DNA from: Hydractinia symbiolongicarpus
Taxonomy: Eukaryota; Cnidaria; Hydrozoa; Anthoathecata; Hydractiniidae
Length of the DNA stretch: 64,000 nt
NCBI RefSeq assembly: GCF_029227915.1
Contig: NC_079879.1
Span: 26,848,501 to 26,912,500, forward strand
Reading direction: 5' to 3'
In this document: positions 38,110 to 47,733 of the stretch, piece by piece
Layout of the letters: every line of letters starts with the position of its first letter
Position numbering within the stretch: the stretch's first letter is position 1
Position numbers and translations under genes: made by a program
The notes under the pieces: generated by a model
The model's input: only the letters and a program-made list of their open reading frames with translations
Databases searched by the model: none
What the model was told of the DNA's origin: nothing

Positions 38110-38922
38110 TGCCAGCAATCAGGTACGATGAAAAAAGGCGATTGTTGCGGCGTATGGTAACACTTTCTGCATTTCCTTGGGATAAATGTTTGAGTTGACG
38201 AGAGATTTAACCTTTTATGCGGCGGGTTTATATGACCGCCTGCAGTTCGTAATACATTTTGCGGCTTATGGTGACGTCATCAAGGATGCCGGGACAGCAG
38301 CCTTCTTGGGGTCCGCAGCAGCCAAGGCAGCTGATGCCACCTATAAGATTAGCAACATTAGGCTAGAATTTGACAAGATTACCCATAATTGGCCGTGCCA
38401 TGCGAACGCATACTCCGTAGTAAGGTTTTCTATATGAAAAAGGCTGATGCCTCATACAATTTACAGATTGATACCCCCTCGAAGTCCTTTAAGGATATCT
38501 TGCTACTCTTCATAGACCCCGAGAATGTGAAGGCTTACGCTGGCGTTAACGAGGTCTTTCACAATCCAAAAATTGAGAAGATCAGTGTCACTGTCGAGGG
38601 AGAGCCTATTGAGTTGTACTCTCACGCCATGCTCCCCTAAGATCACCTCAAACAGATCGTCAACATCTTTGAAAGCAACGAATCGAACGTCACGATCGGC
38701 CAATTCTTTAACCAACAGTACGCGCTCTTCATCAACTTCAGAGCATCCAACGATAATGTGCTACATGGTAGCGGAAGAGCCCTACAACGTCTAAGTGATG
38801 GTATCACGCTGCAAATCACTAAAAAACCCGACGGAACTGGGCATTTCATGGCTTACGTCTACCTCTTACAGGACGCCCAGCTGAATATCCTGGATCGTAG
38901 ATTCCACAGTGTGGAATATTAG
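38110..38922 (+). pseudogene. Outer Polinton major capsid protein, C-terminal two-thirds
   Basis: Segments in shifting frames match the inner element's major capsid protein: AIVAAYGNTFCISLG, FYAAGLYDRLQF, ATYKISNIRLEF, NPKIEKISVTVEG, QYALFINFRAS and YLLQDAQLNILDG. The N-terminal third is missing, apparently lost at the junction with the LINE relic. There are at least three frame breaks and a stop at 38,638-38,640. The gene ends at TAG 38,920-38,922, followed by a hairpin. In life it would have been the double-jelly-roll shell protein. It lies on the opposite strand to its own polymerase, unlike in the inner element. Confidence 0.8.
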
Positions 38923-38930
38923 TAGACCAA

Positions 38931-38961
38931 ATTTGTGTTTGCCCCTAGGACAAACATAAAT
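38931..38961 (+). terminator. Hairpin after the outer capsid stop
   Basis: ATTTGTGTTTG and CAAACATAAAT pair over 11 bp with one G-T pair, with a 9-nt loop, eight bases after the stop. Same placement as the gene-end hairpins of the inner element. Confidence 0.45.
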
Positions 38962-39668
38962 CAATATGGATGTTCAAACTGTAAACACTATCTTTCTTTG
39001 GACAGTTTTAGAATCAAAGTAACCGGTCAACTACAAAAATTTGCATATGCTGCTTGGATAAAGTGAAGGCGTCAAAGAAACGCAATAGATGTCCTCATCA
39101 AAGGCGAAGATCACAGTGCAAGGACTGCGGGGGAGGAGTAATCTGCGGGCATGGCATGATAAGACCAACGTGTAAAGGCTGTAAGGGTAGTCAGATTTGC
39201 AAACATGAAAGGCGGAGGGCTTATTGCAAAGACTGTAAGGGAAGTCATTATTGCCACCATGAAAAGCTAAGACTCTAGTGCGCTATTTGCAACCCTCCTG
39301 GTCATCTAGCTCATAATGTAAGAAACCAAACACACCAGGCCCTAAGGGGAAACAAGGAGCTCAGCTCCCGGCAATATATTGGTTGCGATATCGCTATGTT
39401 GCTGGCTCACATTGAAGCCCAGTTTTCTGAGGGTATAAATTGGGATAATTATGGAGAGTGGCATATTGATCACAAGGTACCGATTAATCCATCGCTTGAT
39501 GAGGTAGCGAAAAGACTACACTACACCAATACGCAACCCATGTGGGCAAGTGAAAACATGTCAAAGGGTAGCCGTTTCATCTCAGAATATAATGGAGGGT
39601 GGCAAACAACGCCCTCACGTTCTCCGGATCAAATTATCTATTCAGTAATAGATAAGCGCAGCGGCTGA
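38950..39668 (+). pseudogene. Cys/His-repeat HNH endonuclease of the outer Polinton
   Basis: An N-terminal zinc knuckle (GCSNCKHYLSLDSF) is followed, after a one-base shift, by 19-residue Cys/His repeats of the form C-x-H-x6-C-x2-C-x-G (CPHQRRRSQCKDC, CGHGMIRPTCKGC, CKHERRRAYCKDC). A TAG at 39,276-39,278 then precedes an HNH-type core: EWHIDHKVPIN, LHYTNTQPMWASENMSKGSR. This C/H-repeat plus HNH combination is known from large DNA viruses and Polintons and is thought to cut DNA, perhaps as a homing-type nuclease. The inner element has no stand-alone counterpart. Confidence 0.7.
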
Positions 39669-39960
39669 GCGCAGGCGTCATGAGCGTGCGATAGAACGAC
39701 TAAATGAAACTCAGGCTCAATGGATCAGGGATGGACAGAAAAAATTAGACTGATTCAACGAGCAACTGCAGTTAAGGGCGGGAAAGAGCCTCCGTGAATT
39801 AGACAACGACATGTACCAATTTTATGTGGCCTCGGGTAAGAAAGTCCCGCAATTGAAGGATTTTACATACCTTCAAAAATCCAGCAAGATGGTGAATTGG
39901 CATTCGTTGTTGGCTCTCTATCCCTGCTAGGCTTCATAGCATATAAATATATGCAAGAAT
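39655..39960 (+). pseudogene. Outer copy of the 141-aa membrane/coiled-coil Polinton protein
   Basis: Reading ERRRHERAIERLNETQAQW, then FNEQLQLRAGKSLRELD, DFTYLQKSSKMVNW, and across a frame change LLGFIAYKYM. This parallels the inner protein at 52,480-52,905 (ERKRHDLAIEQLQKAQVIW, FINKQLRLEKKAEGKFTELD, SDFYTPSNGQH). The N-terminal hydrophobic segment is lost; a TAG and a frameshift break the rest. Confidence 0.65.
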
Positions 39961-39999
39961 GTAATAAAGACATAATAATAAAGAAAAATCACAACATAT

Positions 40000-40955
40000 T
40001 ACCGAAGAAGAGGCGGAAAAGTTAAGCCAATTTTACTATACACCGGAACATCTCTGGGTCGGGTAAAAGGCTATCAAACTCCTTACGAAGGAGGGTGGTC
40101 TTTTCAAAAGAAGGTAATTCATTGGCTATCCAGGCAGCTGCTCTGGCTCAGGCACATTCGAGGTCCTAAAAATATCGATTATCCACACTTTACCATTTCG
40201 ACACCGAATAAGATGCATCAATTCGATCTACTGTACATGCCTCACAACAGAGTAAATGGAAACACCTATAAATATATTCTCACGGGTATTGACGTACACA
40301 AAGAAAGCCAGCGAGGTAGCGGATATGTTGATGGACATATACAAGGCGGGACCTTTACGATACCCCAAAAACTTCCAATGTGACAATAACTCTGAGTTCA
40401 AATCGGATATAACGAAGCTCTTAGAAGGAAAAGGGGTTGAGATCAAACAAGCTACTACCAAATATCACCATACATTCCTTCGTGGCCTTCGTGGAATCCT
40501 ACAATAAGGTCCTTGCCGAAAGACTATTCAAACCTCAGGATGCCCAAGAGCTGGCTTCTGCTAAGACTAGTAGCACCTGGGTCAAATATCTGTATACCAT
40601 CGTGAAGGGTCTCAACAATACCAGAACTGCTATGATTGAAATGAAACCTAACAAAGCGATCAGGCTTGAGGAGGTGCCGATTGCAAAAAGTCAGCAATAT
40701 CCCGAGGAAAGACCCCTACCCGAGAATGGGCTGTACTTGTATCTGCTACAACCCGGGAAGGAGCATGGTGACTCTAAAATACGCGCAAATGACGCCTTTT
40801 ACAGCATACATACTTACAGGTTGGATCGTATTGTAGCGGGAAGTCGTATTTTATACTATTTAAAGGATGGTCCCGATCGCAGCTTTGTTTCGGAAGAACT
40901 CGTGCTTATTCCAGAGGATGTTCAGGCACCACCGGAACATGTGAAGGATTGGTAA
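40000..40955 (+). pseudogene. Outer Polinton integrase
   Basis: Homologous over its length to the inner integrase. The first catalytic region (MHQFDLLYMPH) is in one frame, the second (FQCDNNSEFKSD) in another, and the Glu region (AFVESYNKVLAERLF) in a third, followed by an intact C-terminal half to LPENGLYLYLLQPG and PPEHVKDW. At least two frameshifts and a stop in the N-terminal region (40,066-40,068) kill it. The second Asp box reads DNNSEF where the inner copy has DNGSEF. Confidence 0.85.
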
Positions 40956-40999
40956 AGAGTATTTTCAGAAGTACGTCTAAAGGTTCATCTTCCAACTCT

Positions 41000-42149
41000 T
41001 TACTCGGATCTCTTACATACAGCAAAAAGAAGCTCGGTAAGGAATGGGTACCCATAAACGATACCTTTGATGACATCAGGCTCATTTTCCAAATCAATAT
41101 TAAATAGACGTCTATCTGGTATAGGAAATTTGAGGATATTGCTTATTGTTTCTATATCAGCCAAATCCGACAACTTCAACGCCTTATCCTTGATAACCTT
41201 GTGACGGAGTGACCAATACTTATTTTCTTTAACCGAGACGATATGGAGCCCTAGGCGTTCAATATCATCCTCGAGATCATCATCGATCTCTCTTCTTGCA
41301 AATGTCCCCCATTCTTTCCTGCCCGACGCTATCCGGTGTAAAATTCCCGGGTCACTGGGTTATTCACAACCTTCGTAGTATACCCCGCCTCGATACCGAA
41401 AATTTTCAAGGCAGGTAGGATAATAACGAGTTACTGATCCTGCCTTTATACAGCAATGCAGCACAGGTACCCTAACATCATAATCCCTTACTTTCTTTTT
41501 TTTAGATAGGCTTCCATCTTTTTTTATATTTCAGTACCTTTTAACATACAGCTGAAAAGGTCAAAAAGGTATATTCCTTTTGCATACACATTTTTACTAT
41601 CTGCAGGTAGTAAAGATCTGTCCACGCCTATTCCGCGAGTTCTAAGAGGCGTTCATGCGTGTAACGCTCACCAAGCCTAAAATGTCTGACCCTCTCCGGG
41701 TTGACTTTAATAACGCTGCTTCTCAAGTTCGTCTTGTAGCTTTTTCACACCTACCCTGGCAAGCCATTTGATTAGCCCTTCAGCCTTTGGTTTTCGGGAA
41801 CGACGATGATTTCTAATGCTTGATCTAATGTTACAAATACATTATACGGCTTTTTCCCTCTTCCCTCCTCAGACCCGCAATTTCTTGCCTTGTTGTAGTT
41901 TCCCCAGTCAAATATTGAAAAATGCGCGCTATGTCAACAATGCCTATAAAACGTCCATGATCGGCACGTTTAAACATAGGTTGATTTTGACTTCCGAACA
42001 GGGTCTCTATAGTTTGTAGAGGGCCTTGTTATATTCAAAAAAATTTTACCCGCCACGGCATAGGCAAAGGTGAAACCAGGGTCTACAATTGTCTCATTGA
42101 GAATATCTAAAATCTCCTTTTCCTTCGGTGTTACGTTGCTTGTGGTCAT
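41000..42149 (-). pseudogene. Decayed gene, possibly a BRO-type regulator
   Basis: From an ATG at 42,149 the frame reads MTTSNVTPKEKEILDIL and then breaks. Frame-shifted pieces follow: MFKRADHGRFIGIVDI, LDQALEIIVVPENQRLKG joined to LIKWLARVGVKKLQDE, and finally LSDLADIETISNILKFPIP. The first two recall BRO-N/antirepressor proteins of large DNA viruses and Polintons, but this is weak. Many stops. No counterpart in the inner element. Confidence 0.35.
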
Positions 42150-42157
42150 TTATTATA

Positions 42158-42508
42158 TTACCGCATTTTGAAAATATCGATATTTTGTTGGGTGGTTTTG
42201 CTTTGCTGGGGCTCCAGTGCGGGTTTTTGAGGTTTGTTTTTACCCCTGCCAAACATATACCAGACGCCTACTCCTATAGCAAGCACGGCTATCGTTCCGA
42301 CCCTATAGATGTAGACACTGTCCATCGACCGTACGGTACTGTCCCCAGAAGAGGCTTTAACCGCGTGCTCTACAGTACCCTCTTGTTGCTTCATTTCTTC
42401 CTTCCTCTTCTTCATCAGTGCCGCCAACTTATGCCCTTGCGCAGCCCTCCCTGGATGCTTTGGTGGTTTAGTAATGACTCTTTCTTCTTGTTTTTCCTCT
42501 TCACTCAT
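42158..42508 (-). CDS. Small single-pass membrane protein of the outer Polinton
   Basis: 116 residues, intact. The basic N-terminal half has a KHPGRAAQGHKLAALMKKRK motif, then a linker, then a membrane helix at about residues 70-86 (VGTIAVLAIGVGVWYMF), then GRGKNKPQKP. The inner protein at 53,348-53,779 has the same plan (KVEAGKRVAEYNRKQRE, linker, helix, basic tail), so they are probably orthologous. Function unknown; a virion membrane or packaging role is conceivable. The start codon sits directly against the hairpin of the preceding gene. Confidence 0.6.
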   Translation of the reverse strand: MSEEEKQEERVITKPPKHPGRAAQGHKLAALMKKRKEEMKQQEGTVEHAVKASSGDSTVRSMDSVYIYRVGTIAVLAIGVGVWYMFGRGKNKPQKPALEPQQSKTTQQNIDIFKMR

Positions 42509-42538
42509 TTGTTATAAGTCCTAAAACTTATAACAAAT
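42507..42538 (-). terminator. 13-bp gene-end hairpin (outer element)
   Basis: ATTTGTTATAAGT and ACTTATAACAAAT pair perfectly around a 6-nt loop. On the minus strand it begins within the stop codon of the gene above and reaches the ATG of the gene below. It shares the TTTGTTA stem base of the inner element's hairpins. Confidence 0.6.
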
Positions 42539-42790
42539 TACTGCTTTTTTACTACAAGAGAGATAGTAAGGCCCTGGTCCCCAAGGATCTCCGCAGTATC
42601 TCTCATCCCCTTGAGTATGGCTTCGGAGGTTTTTAAGTCCCTCTTAAAGTATCTAAAAAACTCTCTAAACGTCATGGGTTCTTTCTTTTGGGGCTTCCAA
42701 AGCTGGTTCCATTCGGCAAGCCTCTTCCCGGGTGCTTTTTGTGTACCTCGACAATTTTTTCTACGGCCTCAGGCTGCTGTTGATTGATGA
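42537..42790 (-). pseudogene. Small gene with a GKRLAEWN-like motif, frameshifted
   Basis: The upstream frame reads AVEKIVEVHKKHPG. After a one-base shift it continues KRLAEWNQLWKPQKKEPMTF and ends VVKKQ with TAA at 42,537. The KHPG...LAEWN phrase resembles the N-terminal motif of its neighbour at 42,158 and of the inner gene at 53,348. No start ATG is left between it and the upstream stop at 42,804. Function unknown. Confidence 0.5.
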
Positions 42791-42803
42791 TAATGCTACA
42801 CTA

Positions 42804-43385
42804 CTACACGCACTGCTCATCTTTGTTATCTTCGGCCTTCTTCGCGTTCTCTTTCTTTTTGCTTATATGCCGGGTTGTATGACCCGCTACAAGTAGGGGG
42901 GCTAGGTACCTCACAATGGTGCAGTATGCGAGTATTCCCAAATCTGTCATAGAGTCCCTGATAATTGGGTCTTCCTCGATATCTCTGCGCAACTCGTCAA
43001 CGCCGTCGATATCCATGAAGTTCGATGCCATGCCGCCATAGAGGCTTATAACATGGGTAGACAGTGCCCTTACGGTCTTCTCCCCCTTTTCTTGAAGTTC
43101 CCGTTGCACATACTCGGTATGGACCATTTCGATGGCCTCCTCCGGAGCCTTGTCAACAAACCCCTCGGTACACTTTAATAAAAGGTGCCCCTTGCCCTTA
43201 CGTAGGGCCTCCTTTAAAATTTGGCGTTTATCAATAGGCTTTTCAATATTTTCATATTCTGCAGAGGCATTGTCAAAGACTTGTGCAATATCAGACATCC
43301 TTTTTATTATATGCTTGTATCGGAGGAAGAAAAATGCGATCAGAGCATACGGTAGGATTATAGCGATTAGTGTGCACACCTCCAT
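42804..43385 (-). CDS. Membrane-anchored helical protein of the outer Polinton
   Basis: 193 residues, intact. An N-terminal transmembrane segment (LIAIILPYALIAFFFL) is followed by a helical body and a lysine-rich tail ending DEQCV. The C-terminal region (DDIEEDP-like REDIEEDPIIRDS, then YLAPLLVAGHTTRHI) matches the inner protein at 53,739-54,353 (SDDLENDPFLNS, LLSPISVGLITGRHY). The ATG follows the outer polymerase stop by one base. Role unknown; conserved position next to the small membrane proteins suggests a joint structural function. Confidence 0.65.
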   Translation of the reverse strand: MEVCTLIAIILPYALIAFFFLRYKHIIKRMSDIAQVFDNASAEYENIEKPIDKRQILKEALRKGKGHLLLKCTEGFVDKAPEEAIEMVHTEYVQRELQEKGEKTVRALSTHVISLYGGMASNFMDIDGVDELRRDIEEDPIIRDSMTDLGILAYCTIVRYLAPLLVAGHTTRHISKKKENAKKAEDNKDEQCV

Positions 43386-43386
43386 T

Positions 43387-43494
43387 TTATTCCCTTGCGG
43401 TCACTAGGCGCTTATGGCCTCTGGCAAGCGTCGTAATCTGGTCCGGTTGTACGATCCGTTTGTCATCTGTCCTATTCAGTGCCAACTTAACCTC
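43387..43494 (-). pseudogene. Last 36 codons of the outer polymerase, cut off by the inner element
   Basis: The minus strand reads KLALNRTDDKRIVQP and then ITTLARGHKR before TAA at 43,387-43,389. This matches the C-terminus of the inner polymerase (KLALNADDDKRIILEDG, TTLARGHYR). The rest of this gene lies on the other side of the inner element, from 58,507. The frame runs through when the 5-bp target duplication is counted once. Confidence 0.88.
43490..43494. repeat. Left target-site duplication, ACCTC
   Basis: Identical to 58,507-58,511 immediately outside the other end of the inner element. Five bases, one fewer than the 6 bp usually reported for Polintons. Confidence 0.8.
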
Positions 43495-43744
43495 AGAGAT
43501 AGGAAAATGCCGATCCTAGGACAGCGATTAATATATTCTGTACCACTCCACGTCAATTTATAGATCATCCACGTCAAATCAACGATAGAAGAGTCCATAA
43601 CATCCATGTGCACTTTACCACTTTTCGTCAAATAAGCGGGCATGCTCTATAATATCTGTCCAAAACCCCCTCCCCAGCCGTGTCCCCTGGGCCCCCACCC
43701 ACCCTCCTCTGCCGTGTCCCCAATTACAGTGATATGTGCCTATA
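43495..43744 (+). repeat. Left terminal inverted repeat
   Basis: Starts AGAGATAGGAAAATGCCGAT. The first 160 bases match the complement of the right end with about one difference, then two more differences. Past about 43,670 the match continues through C-rich sequence with an indel of about 20 bases, up to CAATTACAGTGATATG. The polymerase stop codon (43,724) lies inside it. Confidence 0.92.
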
Positions 43745-46700
43745 ATGTCCTCTCGCCAGTGTGGTAATACCATCTTCCAAAATTATGCGTTTATCATCAT
43801 CGGCATTGAGCGCCAGTTTATTTGTTTTCACCGTGTGAACATCATGCTTAATCGATCGAAAGGTCATTTGGGTTCTGTAAATGTTCTCACCCTCAAACAG
43901 ACATCTCTTATAATCGGCGAAACCTATGGTCTCCCTCACCACACATTTCTTCACCCCCTTACATCTCTTACCTTCCCTACCACATAGCTGTTTGTATGCG
44001 TATGTCTTAGCTCTTAGGGCGATGAACTCAGTCATCACCTTACCACCCAACTCGTCCTTCATCAGCCCAATGATCTTTTTATTCAAACCTAATGGTAGAG
44101 GTCTACCATCTTCCTTATCATACCCAGATGTGTCAAATCTCGCAGACACATCGTTCGCGATATCTTTGTAGAAGTCGTCTGTTTTTATGTGGTAAACGAA
44201 TGAATCCGTATCCATGTAGCAAAGCTTCACATCATCACCATATTTCGGTCTCATGTAATCTTGGTGGAACTCATACATAACCATCTTGGATAGATGGAGG
44301 ATTGTGGGGCCGAGGTAGATCGGTTTGTTCATCTTGATCTTGATCTTGGACATCTCTATCCCCATCAGTGTTTCCGAGAAATGGATTGCACCCCTGAAGT
44401 TTGGCTTCATCACCATTTTCTCATAATTCTTTTGGTTGGTGGCCAAACGTATATCCTTCTGTCTTCGTTGATTCTCCATTGTCTTACCAAAGACGGAATT
44501 GTTCATCAGCTTGAAGAAATCCTTTTTAAAGTCATTCTTTGACTCCGTGCGCAGCTGTGTATTGAAGTCGATGTAAGGTTTCAACCATGCGCTCTAATCA
44601 AACCTCAGTACCCTATGAACCTTATCCAGAACAAGACCGTGATTCAAAGCTTGAGCAAGCGCACGGATATGAATCACATAGTTCCTCTTGTCCGAAAGAC
44701 ACGGTGTCAGCTTCTCGACACCATTGATAACCTTCCTCTCAGGCATGAAAGGAAGATCGTTATGTGTGTCATGAAGATTATGTGGATATCTAACATCAAC
44801 CTCAAGCATGTACCCCTTTTCACCGTTTTCCACAGCCAACTCTGAAATGAGTTCGGGTGTAAATTTACCGGAATCATCCCACTCAAACCCCCCGGTGGGC
44901 ATCTTCTGTATCATAGCCCATCCATACAGATTGTTAGCATCAAGATACTGTAGATAGGTTGTATCTTCTGAAGTATTATACATCTCGCCCATATATGGAT
45001 TATTTGCCTTCGCGTGTCTGTGAACGGCCTGACAGAGACCGCCCCTAATACCCATCTCCACAAACAGTAACATATCCATATCTGACAACAAATCCAGCTC
45101 AACATCTGTCTTTTTCAGGCATGCCTGCCAAGCTAATCCGGGGGCCGTGTAAAAATGAGCGGGATCTAGTTTATAGTTTCTCAAACATGTCTCTCTGAAT
45201 GTCTCAAACACATCACTCAGAAGCAGAACATCCGTCTTGAGATAGATATCATGATAAACGCCCATATTTTCAACTTTCATGTCCTTCCACACCTTCTGGG
45301 CATGCGCATAATCGGCATCGCTGATACCATTCATGTTCAACTTGCTATAAAAGTCATCTTTCGAAGGAAGCCTGGTTTCATTAAACCTATCGAATGAATC
45401 AACATACTCATATGGGTATACACCCTTCCTTCTCATTATGTTGAATTGCTCATCATTGAAGAATTTTCTAAGGTTTTTACACTGATCATCGGATAGATTG
45501 TCAGCTAAGGAACCTAATCCTCTTGACATAAATCTAAATGAATCGATGAATCTCAGCTTTATCTTTTTGTCTTTGGTCTCACCATTTTTGTCGGTGTATT
45601 CACCAACCTTAACATCGGTCGAGAAAGAGATATATTTCTCTTTATTTTCAGCGATTACACTCATACCACCTTCTCCATACTTCTTCGCAAGCTCTTTGAT
45701 AAATAGATGTGAATCATATCCACTCAGATTATGGAAGACAACCGGAATATAATTAGGCACCTTGTAACGGAGATTACATTCCATGTGTGCCGATCCACGA
45801 AACTTGCCAGTAAAATGACAGTGATCCCTAACCTTGATGTCATCATCACCAAATTCTCTCATACAGATGTGGCAGTCGGTGGAATTTTCATATCCATCAA
45901 GTTCTTCATCGGTTAGATCTTGCATACCAAGTTGTGGAAACATGTTGTATAACCTTTTCGCCTCGGAAACCACATGATCCACAAAACGCGGAACACAGTC
46001 ATCACCACGGTAAAGCTTCAGAGGGTCCAAAACTTCACCATGAGCATATTTACTATAACAACAGAATCCGGTGGGGATATGTTTACCAACTTTCTCGGTG
46101 GACGATCCACACTCTATCTCTTCAGGTTTTGTAAAAGCTTCGAAATCGGCATACATGATGAATGGGGCTTTGAGCTGGTACTGACCGTGGGTGAAGGTTA
46201 AGGTGCTACCCTCCCTAGGGAGTTGAATATTAACGGCATCGTTATTCTTACAATACTCAAAGTGCTCATCCCTTTTCCGTTCGCTTGGAAAACCAGAGAG
46301 ACAATTCAAGCAATAATGCTCTTTATGTTCATGCTTTGAGTTGGCCTTGCTCAGGACACCGCTCAGGTTCTTAACAGCGATATAATGCCTCTTATCCCCT
46401 TCACACAGTAAAAACAAAACAACCGTCTCATCCCGGTCAAGATGCTTCGACTTTCGACACATATAGACACCCTCTATGTCATCTTTTGTCAAAACATGCA
46501 CGGCGATATCAGGGTTCCTTCTCTCAAACAAATCTATTTTATTTAGCGCCATTGGGAAAGATAGACCATCCCAATTGCACTTATCTTCAAACTTCTTAAG
46601 GATTAAGATTCGTTCAGGATGATTATCAATCTTATCATGATATAAGGCAGCTAAAACGGCCCATTTGAAGCATTCTTCATCCTCGTTATGAGGGTTAATC

Positions 46701-47617
46701 ACGGAGAACTTTCCACTGAAATTCTTAGGTAGCGGCAAGTAAGAACTACCTCTAGTTAATTTTAGTTTGTGAAAGTCCACATGCATATGTAGGATTTTAT
46801 CGATTGTGAACCCACTGGCGGGTAGAGCAGGGTTTTCAATCTGCTCGATTATCTTATTACACATCCGATCGAAAACATCAGAAATGTCATCGTGGGCGTG
46901 CAGTATCTCCATATAGCTATTGAAAGCTTTATCGACATGTACACACGGGGCATCGGTCGAGCTGGTGTCCTCCCTTACCCACTTCACCCACAAGGTCGCC
47001 TGAGTCTTCAGCGACTTCTTCTGCCCTAGCACGTCACTCATCAACCTATTTACGACGTGCTCGACCTTTTCGAGAAAGACCCTGACATTCTTCCCACCAT
47101 CCGAGTTTATTTTGAAACGTTTGTATGAACCTACAAAAGCTTCTTCAATGGGGGTATAGGGGTTTTCCTCCTCCTCCTCCTCCTCCACCTCCTCCAACTC
47201 CTCCAACTCTTCCTCTCCACTGCCCTTTTTATACAAACCCATGATCTTATCCTTCATGGTTTTGAAAGCTTTGCTCGCTTTCTCCTTAATAGCCTTAGGT
47301 ACATGATTTATTAACCAGTCTCTCCATTCGATCAACTTGCTTTTCAAATCCATGTCTTGTTGGCTAGTGCCTGGTCTAGGTGCCGGTATGGGTCTTGGCA
47401 TGGGTATGGGTGCTGGTACCGGTCTTGGCATGGGTACGGGTCTAGTGGGTCTCGGCATGGGTATGGGTCTAGTGGGTCTCGGCAAGGGTATGGGTGCTGA
47501 CACAGTAGTTGGTGTCAATAATTCGATCAGATCGGCCTTTCTGAGCCTTGAGTAGCCACGTAGGCCGCGTTCTCTAGCGAGAGCTCTTAATTCAACAACT
47601 GTATTTCTCGAAGTCAT
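43724..47617 (-). CDS. polB: Protein-primed family B DNA polymerase with SAP domain and embedded endonuclease VII-like HNH; one in-frame stop
   Basis: Start at 47,617 (MTSRNTVVELRALARERG) puts a SAP DNA-binding domain at residues 3-34, then Pro-Arg-Met repeats (about 40-78) and an acidic run (about 150-165). A CLNC...H..YC knuckle precedes exonuclease motif I (YADFEAF, about 481-487). A recombination-endonuclease-VII-like zinc/HNH module (CHIC ... VRDHCHFTGKFRG ... HMECN, about 580-615) sits between motif I and motif II (GYDSHLF, about 630). Polymerase motifs A (LDANNLYGW, about 895), B (KLMNNSVFGK, about 1,040) and C (YMDTDS, about 1,135) are all present. A TAG at 44,594-44,596 (codon 1,008) falls between A and B; the outer copy has Gln at the aligned place. 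The protein would replicate the linear element by protein priming. As it stands, only an exonuclease-plus-palm fragment is made unless the stop is read through. Confidence 0.9.
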
Positions 47618-47621
47618 ATCA

Positions 47622-47653
47622 GGTTGTGATATACTATATGTAATCTTTAAGAT
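47622..47653 (-). promoter_or_regulatory. Leader block shared by polymerase and RING genes (copy 1)
   Basis: GGTTGTGATATAC and TGTAATCTTTAAGAT (plus strand) are separated by 4 nt and lie 5 nt upstream of the polymerase ATG. The same two blocks occur before the RING gene. Candidate promoter or 5' leader. Confidence 0.6.
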
Positions 47654-47689
47654 AGCTGGATACAATCGTGAAACCAAAAAAAAGATTAA

Positions 47690-47713
47690 TTTGTTACTCG
47701 CGTGAGTAACAAA
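47690..47713 (-). terminator. 10-bp hairpin after the SAP-RING gene
   Basis: TTTGTTACTC and GAGTAACAAA pair perfectly around GCGT. It lies 21 bases past the RING stop, next to a T-run on the minus strand. The stem is identical to that after the small SAP gene. Confidence 0.7.
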
Positions 47714-47733
47714 AAATCTGACACCCCAACAAA

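Larger units (their letters stand above)
38110..43494. mobile_element. Outer Polinton/Maverick, decayed, left segment
   Basis: Remains, in order: capsid C-terminus (+), zinc/HNH nuclease (+), small structural protein (+), integrase (+), possible BRO-like regulator (-), three small membrane or acidic proteins (-), and the last 36 codons of a polymerase (-). All but two of the small genes carry stops or frameshifts. The segment stops at the 5-bp duplication of the inner element and continues at 58,507. No terminal inverted repeat is visible at either outer end. Confidence 0.85.

Noticed and set aside
44294-46201. Several plus-strand frames of 60-85 residues
   Set aside because: Antisense shadows of the polymerase, with no domain or start context.
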